Origin: Aquila chrysaetos chrysaetos
Taxonomy: Eukaryota > Chordata > Aves > Accipitriformes > Accipitridae
NCBI RefSeq assembly: GCF_900496995.4
Contig: NC_044019.1
Location: 1,860,001 to 1,924,000, forward strand
DNA length: 64,000 nt
Direction of reading: 5' to 3'
How positions within the stretch are numbered: position 1 is the stretch's first letter; the number at the start of each line of letters is the position of its first letter. The notes under the pieces are model-generated. The model was not told the origin of the DNA. It worked only from the letters and a program-made list of their open reading frames with translations, and ran no database searches. A program made the translations under genes and the position numbers. This document shows positions 20,440 to 30,195 of the stretch, piece by piece.

Positions 20440-20960
20440 TCTGTCCCCACGCTGTGCCAAAGGGCTTCACCGGGCCAGCCCGCGCCCTTATCAGCTGCAA
20501 ACTTTTATTTGCCTAAGGGCCTCCTGCCCGCCTTCTGGGGGGCTGCTGCCAGCACCGGCCCCCGCTGCCACCCCCTCCGCGGCCCCGCCGCGCAGGTGAA
20601 CCCCTCGCTGTTGTTGTTGGCGTGTGCCGCGGGCAGGTCCCGGCGGCGTGGGGGTCACGCCGGCCGCCCCCGAGCCGCCTTGTCACAACACGGGAACAAT
20701 AGCGGGACGTGGAGCTGTGTTTGCTCAGCGCCCGCGGCCGGGCACCGCGTCCAGGCAAGGGGGCTCTTCGGCCGTCTTGTTTACCACCTTGCAGGGCCGT
20801 TCGGAAAAGCGTGATGCTCCCCCGGCGCCAACAAAAATATCAGCCCAGGAGAGGGGAGGCGAGCGGGGGAGCGCTGCCGGCGGGTAAACACACCGCACGG
20901 CTGCACCGTTACCTTTCACACGGGCATTTCCTCCTGGCCGAGCGCGCCAGCCTGCTCTCC
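20440..20960. promoter_or_regulatory. Candidate enhancer cluster 3' of GJA4
   Basis: Several endothelial-type motifs fall within 500 bases: TTATCAGCTG (GATA plus E-box, about 20488), GGAACAATAG (SOX, about 20692), TTGTTTACC (FOX, about 20777), CAACAAAAATATC (FOX-like, about 20829), GGGTAAACAC (FOX, about 20881) and ATTTCCTCC (ETS, about 20926). CpG content is high. It lies about 1 kb beyond the GJA4 poly(A) site. The motif set is what the sequence shows; enhancer function is inference. Confidence 0.32.
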
Positions 20961-21329
20961 CCAGAAAGCCACAGCGCTTCAGGGCTTTGCAGCTCTGCTG
21001 ATGCCCGGTGAGCACTGGGCTGTGGTCCCCCATTGCACTGGGGTTCCCCGGGGGGGGTCCCCACTGGGTAACAGTGAGAGCAGGGTAGGGTCCCTCCGGA
21101 GATGGTGGGAGCAGGGCAGCGTCCCTCCAGAGGGGATCTGCCCCAGCATCCTCATGGAGGGCGCAGGCGAGGGCTGACAGCGTGCACCCCAGACCCCCAC
21201 CCCAGGGGATTTTTGCCCCCCCCATCCCCAGCAGGGAGGGGAGCCAAGGGCAGGCTCAGCCGCCAGCCCAGGCTCTGCCCCAAGGGCAGCACAGGCGGGT
21301 GCCTCCCTCTTCACTTCCTCCAGTGGCCG

Positions 21330-21560
21330 ATGGCAGCGATATCACCCCGTATCACCCATATTTCATTTTCTCCAGGGTATTTTTAGCCTGTCCCACCCTT
21401 GCTGAAGAGGCCCTCGGCCGAGAGCAGGTTCTGCTCCGGGCTGGCTTGGCTGTACAAACTAAACAACAGCCCCAGCCGCATTGTGTGCCTTTATCTGCTG
21501 CTCATTTCCACCTATTATGCAGCCACGAGCAGCTCCACAGCTTCCACTGGGTTTATCTGC
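21330..21560. promoter_or_regulatory. Conserved-looking segment next to GJA4 3' end
   Basis: It contains two TTTATCTGC motifs (about 21489 and 21551; GATA-type on the - strand), CACCCATATTTC, and AAACTAAACAACAGCC. Composition is distinct from its flanks. It may belong with the 20440-20960 cluster. Confidence 0.25.
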
Positions 21561-21854
21561 AGCAGAGCCGGGACATGAGGAGAGGGGCCGAGTCCTGCTT
21601 TGGGTCACCCAGAGCCTGCACCAGCCCTGGGCCAAGGCTGGGCTCAAGGGGACAGGACACTATAGCAGGGAGGTTTGTGCCTTCAGGGGGTGAGTGGCAC
21701 CAGCAGCACAACTGGAGCTCAGAGGGTGCCCGTGCTCCCCTTCAGCCCAGCCCCATCGCCCATGGGGCAGCAGCTTCCTTCTCCCTCGGCCCCAAACCCT
21801 TACCCACCCTCCCCAAGGCAGATGCATGAAGCACAGTCACACCACACTTCACTT

Positions 21855-23083
21855 TTTTCTTTCATCCGACTTTATTCAACAAGATGCAACACTGAGTCTG
21901 CCAAGGGGGGAAGGAAACAGCATTGAGGAATAATGTCTGCATTCCACACTTGTGCCTGGGTCACGCAGGACCCACAGCCCCTCAGTAATGGCAGGACCTC
22001 CCCCTTTCACAGCACCAGTGGGCTGGGGAAGTTGGGGCAACTGCTCTCGCTGTGGCAGTTCGTTCTTCCACACACACCCCTCCCCAGCACCTCAGCCCAC
22101 AGCAGGAGAGGACTAGTGCAAAGTAATAAAACCAATAACCCCCCAAACCAGCAGTTGCTAGGCTAATTCTTCCCCCAGAACCATAGGGCTGGAGGGTGCG
22201 TGACCCAGGCTGGACACAGCTCCCCAAATCCCCCGCACGACTGCACCTTTAAGGCAGAAAGCTCCATACTCAGGCCAGCAGGTTAAAAATAACTTAGAGA
22301 CACACACCACATGGGAAAGGATCCAGGGCCAGGAGGCGGGGGGGGGGGCTTCGCACTCCCAGGGCACCGGAGCGGTGACCCTGCAGCCATCGGGATCAGC
22401 CGGTCACCGCAGAGCCCCGACTGAGATCTGCCGCTGGCTTAATCCCCCCGCCATGCCCTGCAGGGAAGGGGCAGCTCCTGCGGCAAACCCCAGGCAGGAG
22501 CCGCTGGCCCCGTTGGCTCCCTGCCGGGGTCAGAGGAACAGGACAGGGCTGGTGGCCAGGACCCATCAGCCCAGCTCCCCCCCAGCCCTCCCGGGCTCAG
22601 CCCGTTCCATGTGGAGGCTGGAGGCGAGTGGCTTCCCACGGCCGCACGCCCGGCTCTCACGCCGGCGGGGGCTCCGGCAAGCTCCGGGGTCCGGCCGAGC
22701 TGCAGCTCCCGAGGGGCAGCAGCCTCCCGCCACGGCCCCGGGGACAGCCCGTTCCCAGCCGCGTGGCTCCAGAGATTTCTCCCTTTCCCACGGAGAGGCA
22801 CGCGGGACGCGACATCCCGGGGAACTTTCCGCAGTTTCCTTCCTTGCAGGGTCTGTGGGGAAAACAGGAGAGAGCGAAGGCTCCGCTCCAGGGTGACACT
22901 CAGCCCCGCTCCCGAGCATCGCATCCCGGAGCAGGCAGGTCTCCGCGGGCACAGCCTCCGGAGCGGGGCCCGTCCGTACGGCACAGCACCAGGCAGGAGG
23001 CAGCTGCCTGCCTGCGGCCAGCACCTTTGCAGGCACGAGGGACCAAGGAAGGTCCCCTCGGCCGGCCGGGGCCAGCCCCGGCA
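21855..23083 (-). other. GJA4: GJA4 3'UTR
   Basis: Non-coding - strand sequence between the GJA4 stop and an AATAAA (21871-21876 on the + strand as TTTATT) with a strong GU-rich downstream element on the - strand (GTGAAGTGTGGTGTGACTG). Length is about 1.2 kb. No other feature is recognised in it. Confidence 0.6.
21871..21876 (-). terminator. GJA4: Poly(A) signal of GJA4
   Basis: TTTATT on the + strand is AATAAA on the coding strand; GTG-repeated sequence follows 15-35 bases downstream on that strand. This is the first well-formed signal after the GJA4 stop. Confidence 0.65.
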
Positions 23084-24115
23084 CTAGACATACTGCTTTT
23101 TGGAGGCTGAGCTCCCGGGCCGGCTGCATAGCTTCTCCTCTGGGGTGGGGGCTTCGGCAGCCCTGGGGGCATAGGGGTCCGACAGGGCCCTGCTGCCGCT
23201 GCCCAGTGCCAGGTTCTCCTCGTTGTGGAAGTTGGCCCAGTTCTGCTCGCTGGAGAGCTTGTTGTAGGCCTGGTAGGGCGGCGTGTGGCTCTCGGCCATG
23301 GGCAGGAAGGGGTAATGCTTGGGTGTGTAGGGACCCGAGACCATGTCATCGGCAAAGGCATCCCGGCTGGGGCCGGCCGGCCCCGACACCTTCTTGATGT
23401 TGCTAAGCAGGTTCTTGCAGCAGAGGTGGAAGAGCTCCAGGAGGTTCAGGATTAAGGAGATCAGGCCCATCACCAGCATGAAGATGATGAAGATGCTCTT
23501 CTCGGTAGGGCGGGAGATGAAGCAGTCTACCTGATGAGGGCAGGGGTCCCTCTTGCACACGTAGCGGGGCACCATGGAGAAGCCGTACAGATACCACTGG
23601 CCAACGAGGAAGCCAGCCTCAAAGATGCTTTTGCAGATCACACTGATGATGTACGTCCACATCAGCGCCCCTCGGATCTTGAGCCGCCCGTCCTCCGTCA
23701 CGTAGATCTTGGACATCTTCTTCTCCACGGCCGCCAGGGCCTGCTCGATCTTCGGGTCCTTGCTGTGGATAGCCCGAAGCTCGCTCTCCTGTTGCTTCAG
23801 CTTCTCTTCCTTCCGGGAGAGATAGACAACGTGGCCAAGGTAAATCAGGGTTGGGGTGCTGACAAAGAGGAACTGGAGCACCCAGTAGCGGATGTGGGAG
23901 ATGGGGAAGGCTTTGTCATAGCAGACATTGGTGCAGCCCGGCTGCTTGGTGTTGCACACGAAATCTGACTGCTCGTCCCCCCATACAGACTCCCCGGCCA
24001 AGCCCAGGATGAGGATGCGGAAGATGAAAAGCACGGTGAGCCAGATCTTCCCGATCACAGTCGAGTGCTCCTGGACTTGGTCCAGCAGTTTCTCCAGGAA
24101 ACCCCAGTCGCCCAT
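23084..24115 (-). CDS. GJA4: GJA4, gap junction alpha-4 (connexin 37)
   Basis: A 343-residue connexin subunit; six make a hemichannel and two hemichannels a gap-junction channel, in endothelium and elsewhere (family knowledge). It begins [20 protein letters not shown], nearly identical to mammalian Cx37, and ends SSASKKQYV, also as in mammals. Four membrane segments lie at about 21-40, 75-97, 152-174 and 206-228. Extracellular loop 1 has Cys54, Cys61, Cys65 (C-X6-C-X3-C); loop 2 has Cys187, Cys192, Cys198 (C-X4-C-X5-C). The long cytoplasmic loop (about 100-150) places it in the alpha group. The whole coding region is one exon; on the - strand a pyrimidine tract ends in TTGGCAG just before the 5'UTR (exon begins at 24136), 20 bases before the ATG, the standard connexin design. 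It is intact, with no unusual residues. Confidence 0.96.
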   Translation of the reverse strand: MGDWGFLEKLLDQVQEHSTVIGKIWLTVLFIFRILILGLAGESVWGDEQSDFVCNTKQPGCTNVCYDKAFPISHIRYWVLQFLFVSTPTLIYLGHVVYLSRKEEKLKQQESELRAIHSKDPKIEQALAAVEKKMSKIYVTEDGRLKIRGALMWTYIISVICKSIFEAGFLVGQWYLYGFSMVPRYVCKRDPCPHQVDCFISRPTEKSIFIIFMLVMGLISLILNLLELFHLCCKNLLSNIKKVSGPAGPSRDAFADDMVSGPYTPKHYPFLPMAESHTPPYQAYNKLSSEQNWANFHNEENLALGSGSRALSDPYAPRAAEAPTPEEKLCSRPGSSASKKQYV

Positions 24116-24949
24116 CTTCTAGGGAGCCTCGTGCCTCTGCCAATGGAAAAGGAAGGGGAGCCAAGTCAATTCTCTGTTTCCATACTAGAGAGCACAGGGC
24201 GGATGGGGCCACCTAAGCCCCATGCTTTCTTGGGACACGGCTGCTCTGCAGAGGGTCCCAGCAAACCCCCTGAGGAACATCCCACACCTGAGGGAGGGAG
24301 CCAGGCAGCATTTCTGAGCGCAGGAGTGCTCCTCCTGCACCCCGCTGCCCGGTGTGGAAACATGGGGCTCGGGGAGAAGAGGCAGCGCAGGGATTCACCT
24401 CCCTCCGCAGCACCCACGGCTCGTGGCTGTCCCGGCATCCCAGGACAGAGCCCGCAGCGAAGGGCTCACTGGCCAGCAGGTTTGGGGCTGCCTTGGGAGA
24501 TCAGGGTCACGGCAGCCAGAGAGGGTGCACGGCGGGGGCTCGCAGGAGCAGCCCAGATTTGCCTCTCCTACAGCCCGCTGCCCCAGCTTTACCAAAGGAG
24601 AGAGCGGCAGGGTCGTGGCGAGGGGAGTACAGACCCCCGGGGTACAGCAGCCACCCCGACACCCATTCAGGGCTCACCCCAAACCGATGGGACAGTCTCC
24701 AGCCGGCTCCCTTGCTGCGGGGTGATGGCACTCCAGCACGTTCCCCCTCGCCCAGGGTTTTCCCCAGCCTGGGGACCCCCGAGACCACTCACCACACGCA
24801 GACCCGAGATGCCGGTCCGGGGACCCCTCAGCCTCACCCCCGGCCTGCCGGCGAGCCCAGCCCGCATCCCGCCCCACCGGAGCTCAGCCCCGCAGCCCAG
24901 CTGGGAGAGAGGAAGCGGCCGCAGCCCTGGCCACTAATTAACCTCTGCC

Positions 24950-25930
24950 AATTAAGCGGGCGGAGGTGCCAGCTGGGCCGTTAAAGGGACACCCAGCCGC
25001 GGTGGGGCGAGAGGGGTGTTCCGATGCGGGTGCTGTCCCCGCCGCTGTCCCCAAGCGGGGTGTCCCCGGGGAAGCCGCAGCCGCCGGGGGTCCCGGGGAG
25101 CCCTCACTCACCTCCGCCGCGCCGGGCACGTCCCGCCTGGCTCGGGCCGCGCTGGGTGTGAGCGGCCGGGCCGGACCGGGCGGCTTTGGCCGTGCGGGGC
25201 CCGGGGGAACCGGGGGAGGAGCGCGGGCAGGAAACCGGGGGCCGGGGCTTAGCGCCGTCCCGCAGGTGTGCGGGGCCGCCCCGTCCCGCTGCCCCCGGCC
25301 GAGGGGGCGGCCCGAGTGGGGGGGGGGGGGGGGTCCACGGAGCACCGCCCGCCCGGGACCCCCGGGGACGGCCGGGACCCCCCGGGACAGCCGGGACCCC
25401 CGTGAAGAGCGGGGGCCGTAGCCGGGGTGGGAAGCCCGGCTTTCCCTGCCCGCTCGTCCCCGGCTGCGGCTCCGCCACCGCTGAGCGGGAGAGGGACCCA
25501 CCCGGGGGGGGTATAGGGACCCTGCCCACGCGTGGGACCCTGAGCAAGTCACCCCACTGCGCGCCCCTAAAACCGCCGCCCTTTTAGTGCCCGCACCGCG
25601 GGCGGCGGGGGGGGGGGGCAGCGGGGGAGACCGGGTCCGGGGCGAGATGCCCCGGGGGTGTGCGGTGGGGTGTCCCCGGGGATGCTCCGTCCCCTGCCCG
25701 CTCCGGCGCTCGGCGGGTCCCCCCGCGCCGCGCGTCCGTGCGGTGCGACGGGCGCTGGGTGGTGCTGGAGCCACACCGGAGCCCTGGAGCCACACCGGAG
25801 CCCTGGAGCCACACCGGAGCCCTGGAGCCACACCGGAGCCCGGCGCTGCCCCGGCCCCGCGTCCCCCGCCGGCTCCCGGGCCGAGCTGCACCGGGGATCC
25901 GGGGGCCGGGACCCGCCACCGGGTTTTAAG
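24950..25930 (-). promoter_or_regulatory. GJA4: CpG island, likely GJA4 promoter and untranslated exon 1
   Basis: Very CpG-dense. On the - strand a consensus donor GAG|GTGAGTG has its last exon base at 25112; with the acceptor at 24136/24137 this gives a 975-bp 5'UTR intron, as expected for a connexin gene. No coding frame is recognised in the island. The exact transcription start cannot be read from sequence. Confidence 0.5.
25766..25841 (+). repeat. Four tandem copies of a 19-bp unit
   Basis: The unit TGGAGCCACACCGGAGCCC is repeated four times head-to-tail with no mismatch. It lies in the CpG island upstream of GJA4. Identity among copies points to recent expansion. Confidence 0.9.
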
Positions 25931-27380
25931 CGGAGCTTTGCTGTCGGGGGGGCTCAGACGGGCGGCAGCGGAGGCACCGCAGCTGGGGGGGGGGGGGCAG
26001 ATGCTGATATTTTATGCAGAGGCTTAAGTCCTGCTGGCTTCGGGGGGGGTCGGGGGGCAAAACCCTTGTGTGTGTCCCCAGTCACTGTCCTGCAGCGGCC
26101 ACGAAGGGCTGGCACGCTTGGCATGGGCTGCGTGGGGCCAGCCGGGGCCGGGGGGGTCTTGGGCTCTCGAAACCAGAAACTAGGCCAGTCCGCACACACA
26201 ACTGGGAGCTGCCGCCTCTCCCGCACCGAGACGTGGCATTTCCTCCTCACAGACAGTGCCGGGGCTGAGCAGAGGGCAGAGCCGGAACAGCATTGTTATG
26301 TTTAATATCAAATAATTGCCGTGCTTCAGGTAACGCCCTCGTGCTGCCCAAGGCCGTGGCACCAGGGTGCTGCGGAGCCCGGTGCCCATCTCCCAGCCGG
26401 CCCCCCGTGAATACCGCTTCCCACTGCCTCTGGGTTGTGTCTGCTGCTACAGCGAGCCCCCCCTTGGTGCCTGTCCCCAGGGATGCTCTGCACCCCACCA
26501 GCCCTCGACGGGTGGAAGTGATCGCCTCTGGGGAGCTGCTCCAAAACTACAAAGGAACCAGAGCTGCCCTCACTTGCGGATGTGGCGGCTCCCACATTGC
26601 TTTACCCACCAGGAAGACCGTGCCCAGCATGGACTTCACCCACACCAGCCACGGGTCCCCAGTGAGCCGTGCGGGTGTCCCAGAGCAGACCCCCACGCTG
26701 GTGCCAGAGCCGCTTCCCAGTCAGAGACCTTGTGCTGTTCGACCTTCTGGAGCATCTTTCCTCCGGCACAGGGTGCCCCGTGCCCAGGGCTAGCACCATA
26801 GGTGACAGAGGTGATGCGGTGCTGGGGTGCCCAAAGGAGCAGCCCATGCTGGAAGCACTATTTCTGTGTCCTGGCACAGAGACATGTCACCCTCACGACA
26901 GCGTGGGCATCGCCGTCACAGCCTTTCACAGCGGCACGAGCCCCGGCTGTGGTGGCACGCACGGCGACACACTCGTGGCTCTGGGGAAGCACGGGTGAGC
27001 CGAGCAGAGCTGGAAACACGGCTGGCCAGAGCGCCAGCAGACCCTCCGCGTAGTGCTGCTTAAGGGGAGATTAAATGGAAATCATTTCTATTTATTGTAA
27101 TATTTATCAAAGTTTAGTAAATAATTGATGCTGATCCGTGCTTGATTTCCTTGGGGGCCAGCATGCGGTTCTGGCGAATTAAAGTTTAACGATGCGTGAC
27201 AAGGCAGGAGGAGGTGGAGCGGGCGGACGCTGGGCACGCCAGCCCTGGGGCTCGACCCGCGGTGCCCTGGCTCGGGCGGGAGTGGGGAGCACCCGGCCAG
27301 GGATCCTGGGGAACCTCTGCAAATCCATTTCTTCTGCCCTCACCAGTCCCCCCGATTTACAGCGTGCAGAGCAGATCCCA
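25931..27380. other. Intergenic DNA between GJA4 and GJB3
   Basis: No gene is recognised. Two AT-rich pockets stand out: about 26285-26345 (ATTGTTATGTTTAATATC) and 27055-27190 (separate entry). The rest is GC-rich and uninformative, with short G runs at about 25607-25618 and 25986-25997. Confidence 0.45.
27055..27190. promoter_or_regulatory. Conserved-looking AT-rich element beyond GJB3
   Basis: A sharp AT-rich island with ATTTATTGTAATATTTATC, AAATAATTGATG and CGAATTAAAG. It may be a regulatory element. The TTTATT at about 27091 could alternatively be a more distal GJB3 poly(A) signal on the - strand. Confidence 0.28.
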
Positions 27381-27384
27381 GTGT

Positions 27385-28514
27385 CTACAAACAACATGGT
27401 GTTTATTGGCCTTTTGGATCCGTATCTCGTGCTGTGCGTGACGTCCATCCAAGGCAAGGGGGGATGCAAAGGCACTGAGGGAAGCAGCAGAGCCAGCAAG
27501 GGCATTTGGGCAGGACACCGGCACGGTGCTTGCATGAGCAAAGGCAGAAAGCTGCTCCTGCCCCAGTACTGGCAAACTGGGCCAACCAAGCAGTTGGCAA
27601 CAGCCTGGAGCCCTGCTCCTCTGTAATTACTTTGGATGCATGAAGAGGGCTCTGGCCACAGCACTGAGCCCAGCATTTCTTTGGAAAGGAAGATGAAACA
27701 GTGCTTGGGACTGTGCATGTGCAAGGCACAGGGAGCCAGGACGACTGTCACCACGCTGGGTGACGCCAGCCCTGACTGGGCACCAACCGATGCATTCATA
27801 CCCAGCATGGGAGCAGCAGAGCTGGAGGACCCAAGAGAAGCTGTTGGGACACGGAAGCCCCCATGCTCCCTCCCGCCAGCCCGTCCCGTGTACCCTCCCA
27901 GATCGATGGCTTCATCCCTGCAGCTCTTGGCTGGGCTCGCTGCCAGGCCGTACAGCGCTGGCTGCCGCGGCGGGGCTGGCTGCTCGGCAGAGTCGTGCAC
28001 GGCGTCTGCGTTGGTGTGATGTACAAGCCCTGCGGTACCGCTGTGTGCAGCCAGCAGAGCTCCGGGGCTGCCCTCGCCTTACCTGCATCTGCTCGGGCAC
28101 CTATGGCCCTCTCTCGGGGGACTTTAGTTGGTTGGGTTTAGTCATTTGTCACATGGGTTGACTCTCGAGGGTTGGGGGACTTGGCAGGCTTGAAAAGCTG
28201 GTGGGCCAAGGGGAAGGCGAGCCAGCTGGGATGGGTGAGCTCACAGCTCCTCTCCTCTGTGGAAAGAACAGACACCCTCAGGCATGCCCATGGGCAGCCA
28301 GCACCCACCTGCCACTGAGCTTGCCCATGCCGTTGGGACACCTGGGGACATCCCTACGGCCCCAAGCAGGAGAGTTCCCATGGATGTGTCCCACTCCCCT
28401 TTAGAGCCATTGAGGTCCTGGATGAAGAGTCTGGTGGTGGCATCACCAGTGGCCACCTCTGGGGCCAGCCATCCCCGGACACGTCTCCCTCCCTCTTCCC
28501 CTCCCAGCACCCTG
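27385..28514 (-). other. GJB3: GJB3 3'UTR
   Basis: The non-coding stretch between the GJB3 stop and the AATAAA at 27402-27407 (- strand), about 1.1 kb. No other feature is recognised in it. Confidence 0.5.
27402..27407 (-). terminator. GJB3: Poly(A) signal of GJB3
   Basis: AATAAA on the - strand, followed by CACCATGTTGTTTGTAG, which supplies a U/GU-rich downstream element. Confidence 0.55.
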
Positions 28515-29315
28515 TCAGACTGCGCTCAGATTGGGAGCCGAGGCCCGCAGAGCTGCCACACACCTAGTCTGGGACTTGTCCTTCTCCGTCTTGAGGTGGC
28601 ACTGGCAGGTGGAGGCCTTGCTGTAGCTGACGGAGCGCTTGGTGGAGTTCTTCCACTTCCGCGTGCTCCGCACAACCCGCTTGAAGATGAGGTAGAAGAT
28701 CTCACAGACGGTGAGGACGATGCAGATGGAGGAGGCTCCGACCATGAAATAGGTGAAGACTCTTTTCTCGGTTGGCCGAGCGATGTAGCAGTCTACAGTG
28801 TTGGGGCAGGGCTCCACGTTGGAGCACTTGACCAGCCTTGGCAAGTCGAAGCTGTCCCACATCTTGTGGAGGAGGTAGAGGAACAGGATCTCTATGATAA
28901 GCTTGAAGAAGAGACTGAGCAGGTAGGTCCACCACAGCCCACCATGCTTCTTGCCCGTGTTGCTGTAGAGCTTAGGGCAATTCTCCCCGTTCTTCTCCCG
29001 ATTCTTCTTTTCGCGGTCCTCCCGGTAGGCCACATGCATGATGACCAGGAGGGAAGGGCAAGTGACAAAGATCAGCTGTAGGGCCCAGAGGCGAATGTGG
29101 GAGATGGGGAAGAAGTGGTCGTAGCAGACGTTGGTGCAGCCTGGCTGCCGTGTGTTGCAGTCAAAATCTTTCTGCTCATCTCCCCACACACGCTCCGCCG
29201 CCACCACGTAGACCAGCACGCGGAAGACAAAGACCACAGAGAGCCAGATGCGGCCGAAGGCTGTGGAGTACTTGTTGACCCCACTGAGCAGCGCCTGCAG
29301 CGTTTTCCAATCCAT
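28515..29315 (-). CDS. GJB3: GJB3, gap junction beta-3 (connexin 31)
   Basis: A 266-residue connexin of epidermis and other epithelia (family knowledge). The first ~50 residues ([20 protein letters not shown] and onward) are essentially those of mammalian Cx31, and the end ASAPNLSAV parallels mammalian ASAPNLTPI. Loop 1 cysteines are 53, 60, 64; loop 2 cysteines 164, 170, 176 in C-X5-C-X5-C spacing, as in mammalian Cx31. The short cytoplasmic loop fits the beta group. A Cys/Ser-rich stretch (SKASTCQCH) in the tail matches the mammalian RASTCRCH. It is a single coding exon; the ATG has a GCCGCCATGG context. On the - strand the acceptor TTTCTCCAG opens the exon at 29345, 30 bases before the ATG. 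It is intact. Confidence 0.95.
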   Translation of the reverse strand: MDWKTLQALLSGVNKYSTAFGRIWLSVVFVFRVLVYVVAAERVWGDEQKDFDCNTRQPGCTNVCYDHFFPISHIRLWALQLIFVTCPSLLVIMHVAYREDREKKNREKNGENCPKLYSNTGKKHGGLWWTYLLSLFFKLIIEILFLYLLHKMWDSFDLPRLVKCSNVEPCPNTVDCYIARPTEKRVFTYFMVGASSICIVLTVCEIFYLIFKRVVRSTRKWKNSTKRSVSYSKASTCQCHLKTEKDKSQTRCVAALRASAPNLSAV

Positions 29316-29504
29316 GGCGGCCGGTGGAGACCAGAGTCACCCGACCTGGAGAAACAGCAGCAGAAGCAGCAGGTGGAGAGATGCGATGGGAGACAGCAAT
29401 GGGCCAGCTCATCTCTTGCTGCACTTAATCTCATTGACCTGCCAGAATCTCTCCCTCACCACGTTATACTCATTTGGGGTAGAGGGACGATCCCATTCGT
29501 GGAT

Positions 29505-29590
29505 GGTAAAGCCCAGCCCCGCACTCTCCTGGTGACAGTCATGGGTGACTCAACCTCTCTGCGCTTCCTTCTGATGGAGGCTTTATCATC
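29505..29590 (-). repeat. Weak MIR-like ancient SINE fragment
   Basis: TGACTCAACCTCTCTGCGC followed by TTCC resembles the MIR core (CACTTAACCTCTCTGTGCC). It is short and diverged, so chance similarity is possible. Confidence 0.3.
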
Positions 29591-30134
29591 AGGAATGAGC
29601 CTCCCAGCCAAGTCCCTGCCACCAAGTCTCCGTCCTGATTGTGCACGTCGGTGTAAATTGGCAGCACAATCTGCTGGAGTGGGCCAGGATCAACAGCGGG
29701 AGGCCGTGCCCGGACGGCAGACCGGGACGGCTGTGCAGGGCGCTTGGCATGTCAGCAAAGCAAAGGCTTGTGTGGACACCAGCCCTCGAGCTGGCACATC
29801 CCTTGGGATGGGGGGCGGGAGGGACCCCGCAGAGCATTTCCATCTCCAACTGCATCTTCCTTCTGCCCCACTGCCCACAGGACACATGCTGATGGATGCC
29901 GGGATGGATCCCCAGCACCCTACCAGCTCCCCCTTGGCTGCCGAGGTGCTGGCTCCCCGCGGGGCGCAGCACCGGACCAGCACAGCTCCTGGCCTGCGCT
30001 CCCCAGGCTTGTCCTCTTTCCTCCCCAGGGTTTCATGCGGCTCAGCCAGGCTCCCCTGCGTGCCCTGCACCAGCGCGTTTTGGGGATGGATGGGGACCTT
30101 TACCATTAGGGAGATCCCAGGGGATCTCGGGCTT

Positions 30135-30195
30135 GGTCCCAGCCTTCCCTGAGCCTCAGTTTCTACATGGATAAAATGGGCTAAACCAGCTGCCA
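30135..30195 (-). repeat. MIR/L2-type ancient repeat fragment
   Basis: CCTGAGCCTCAGTTTCTACA then TGGATAAAATGGGCTAA closely follows the well-known reverse-strand motif of MIR/L2 tails (GCCTCAGTTTCC...TGTAAAATGGG). Only this core survives, as expected for an element that predates the bird-mammal split. Confidence 0.5.

Noticed and set aside
22439-23129. Several 150-190 codon frames over the GJA4 3'UTR
   Set aside because: No family similarity and overlapping in many frames; explained by high GC.
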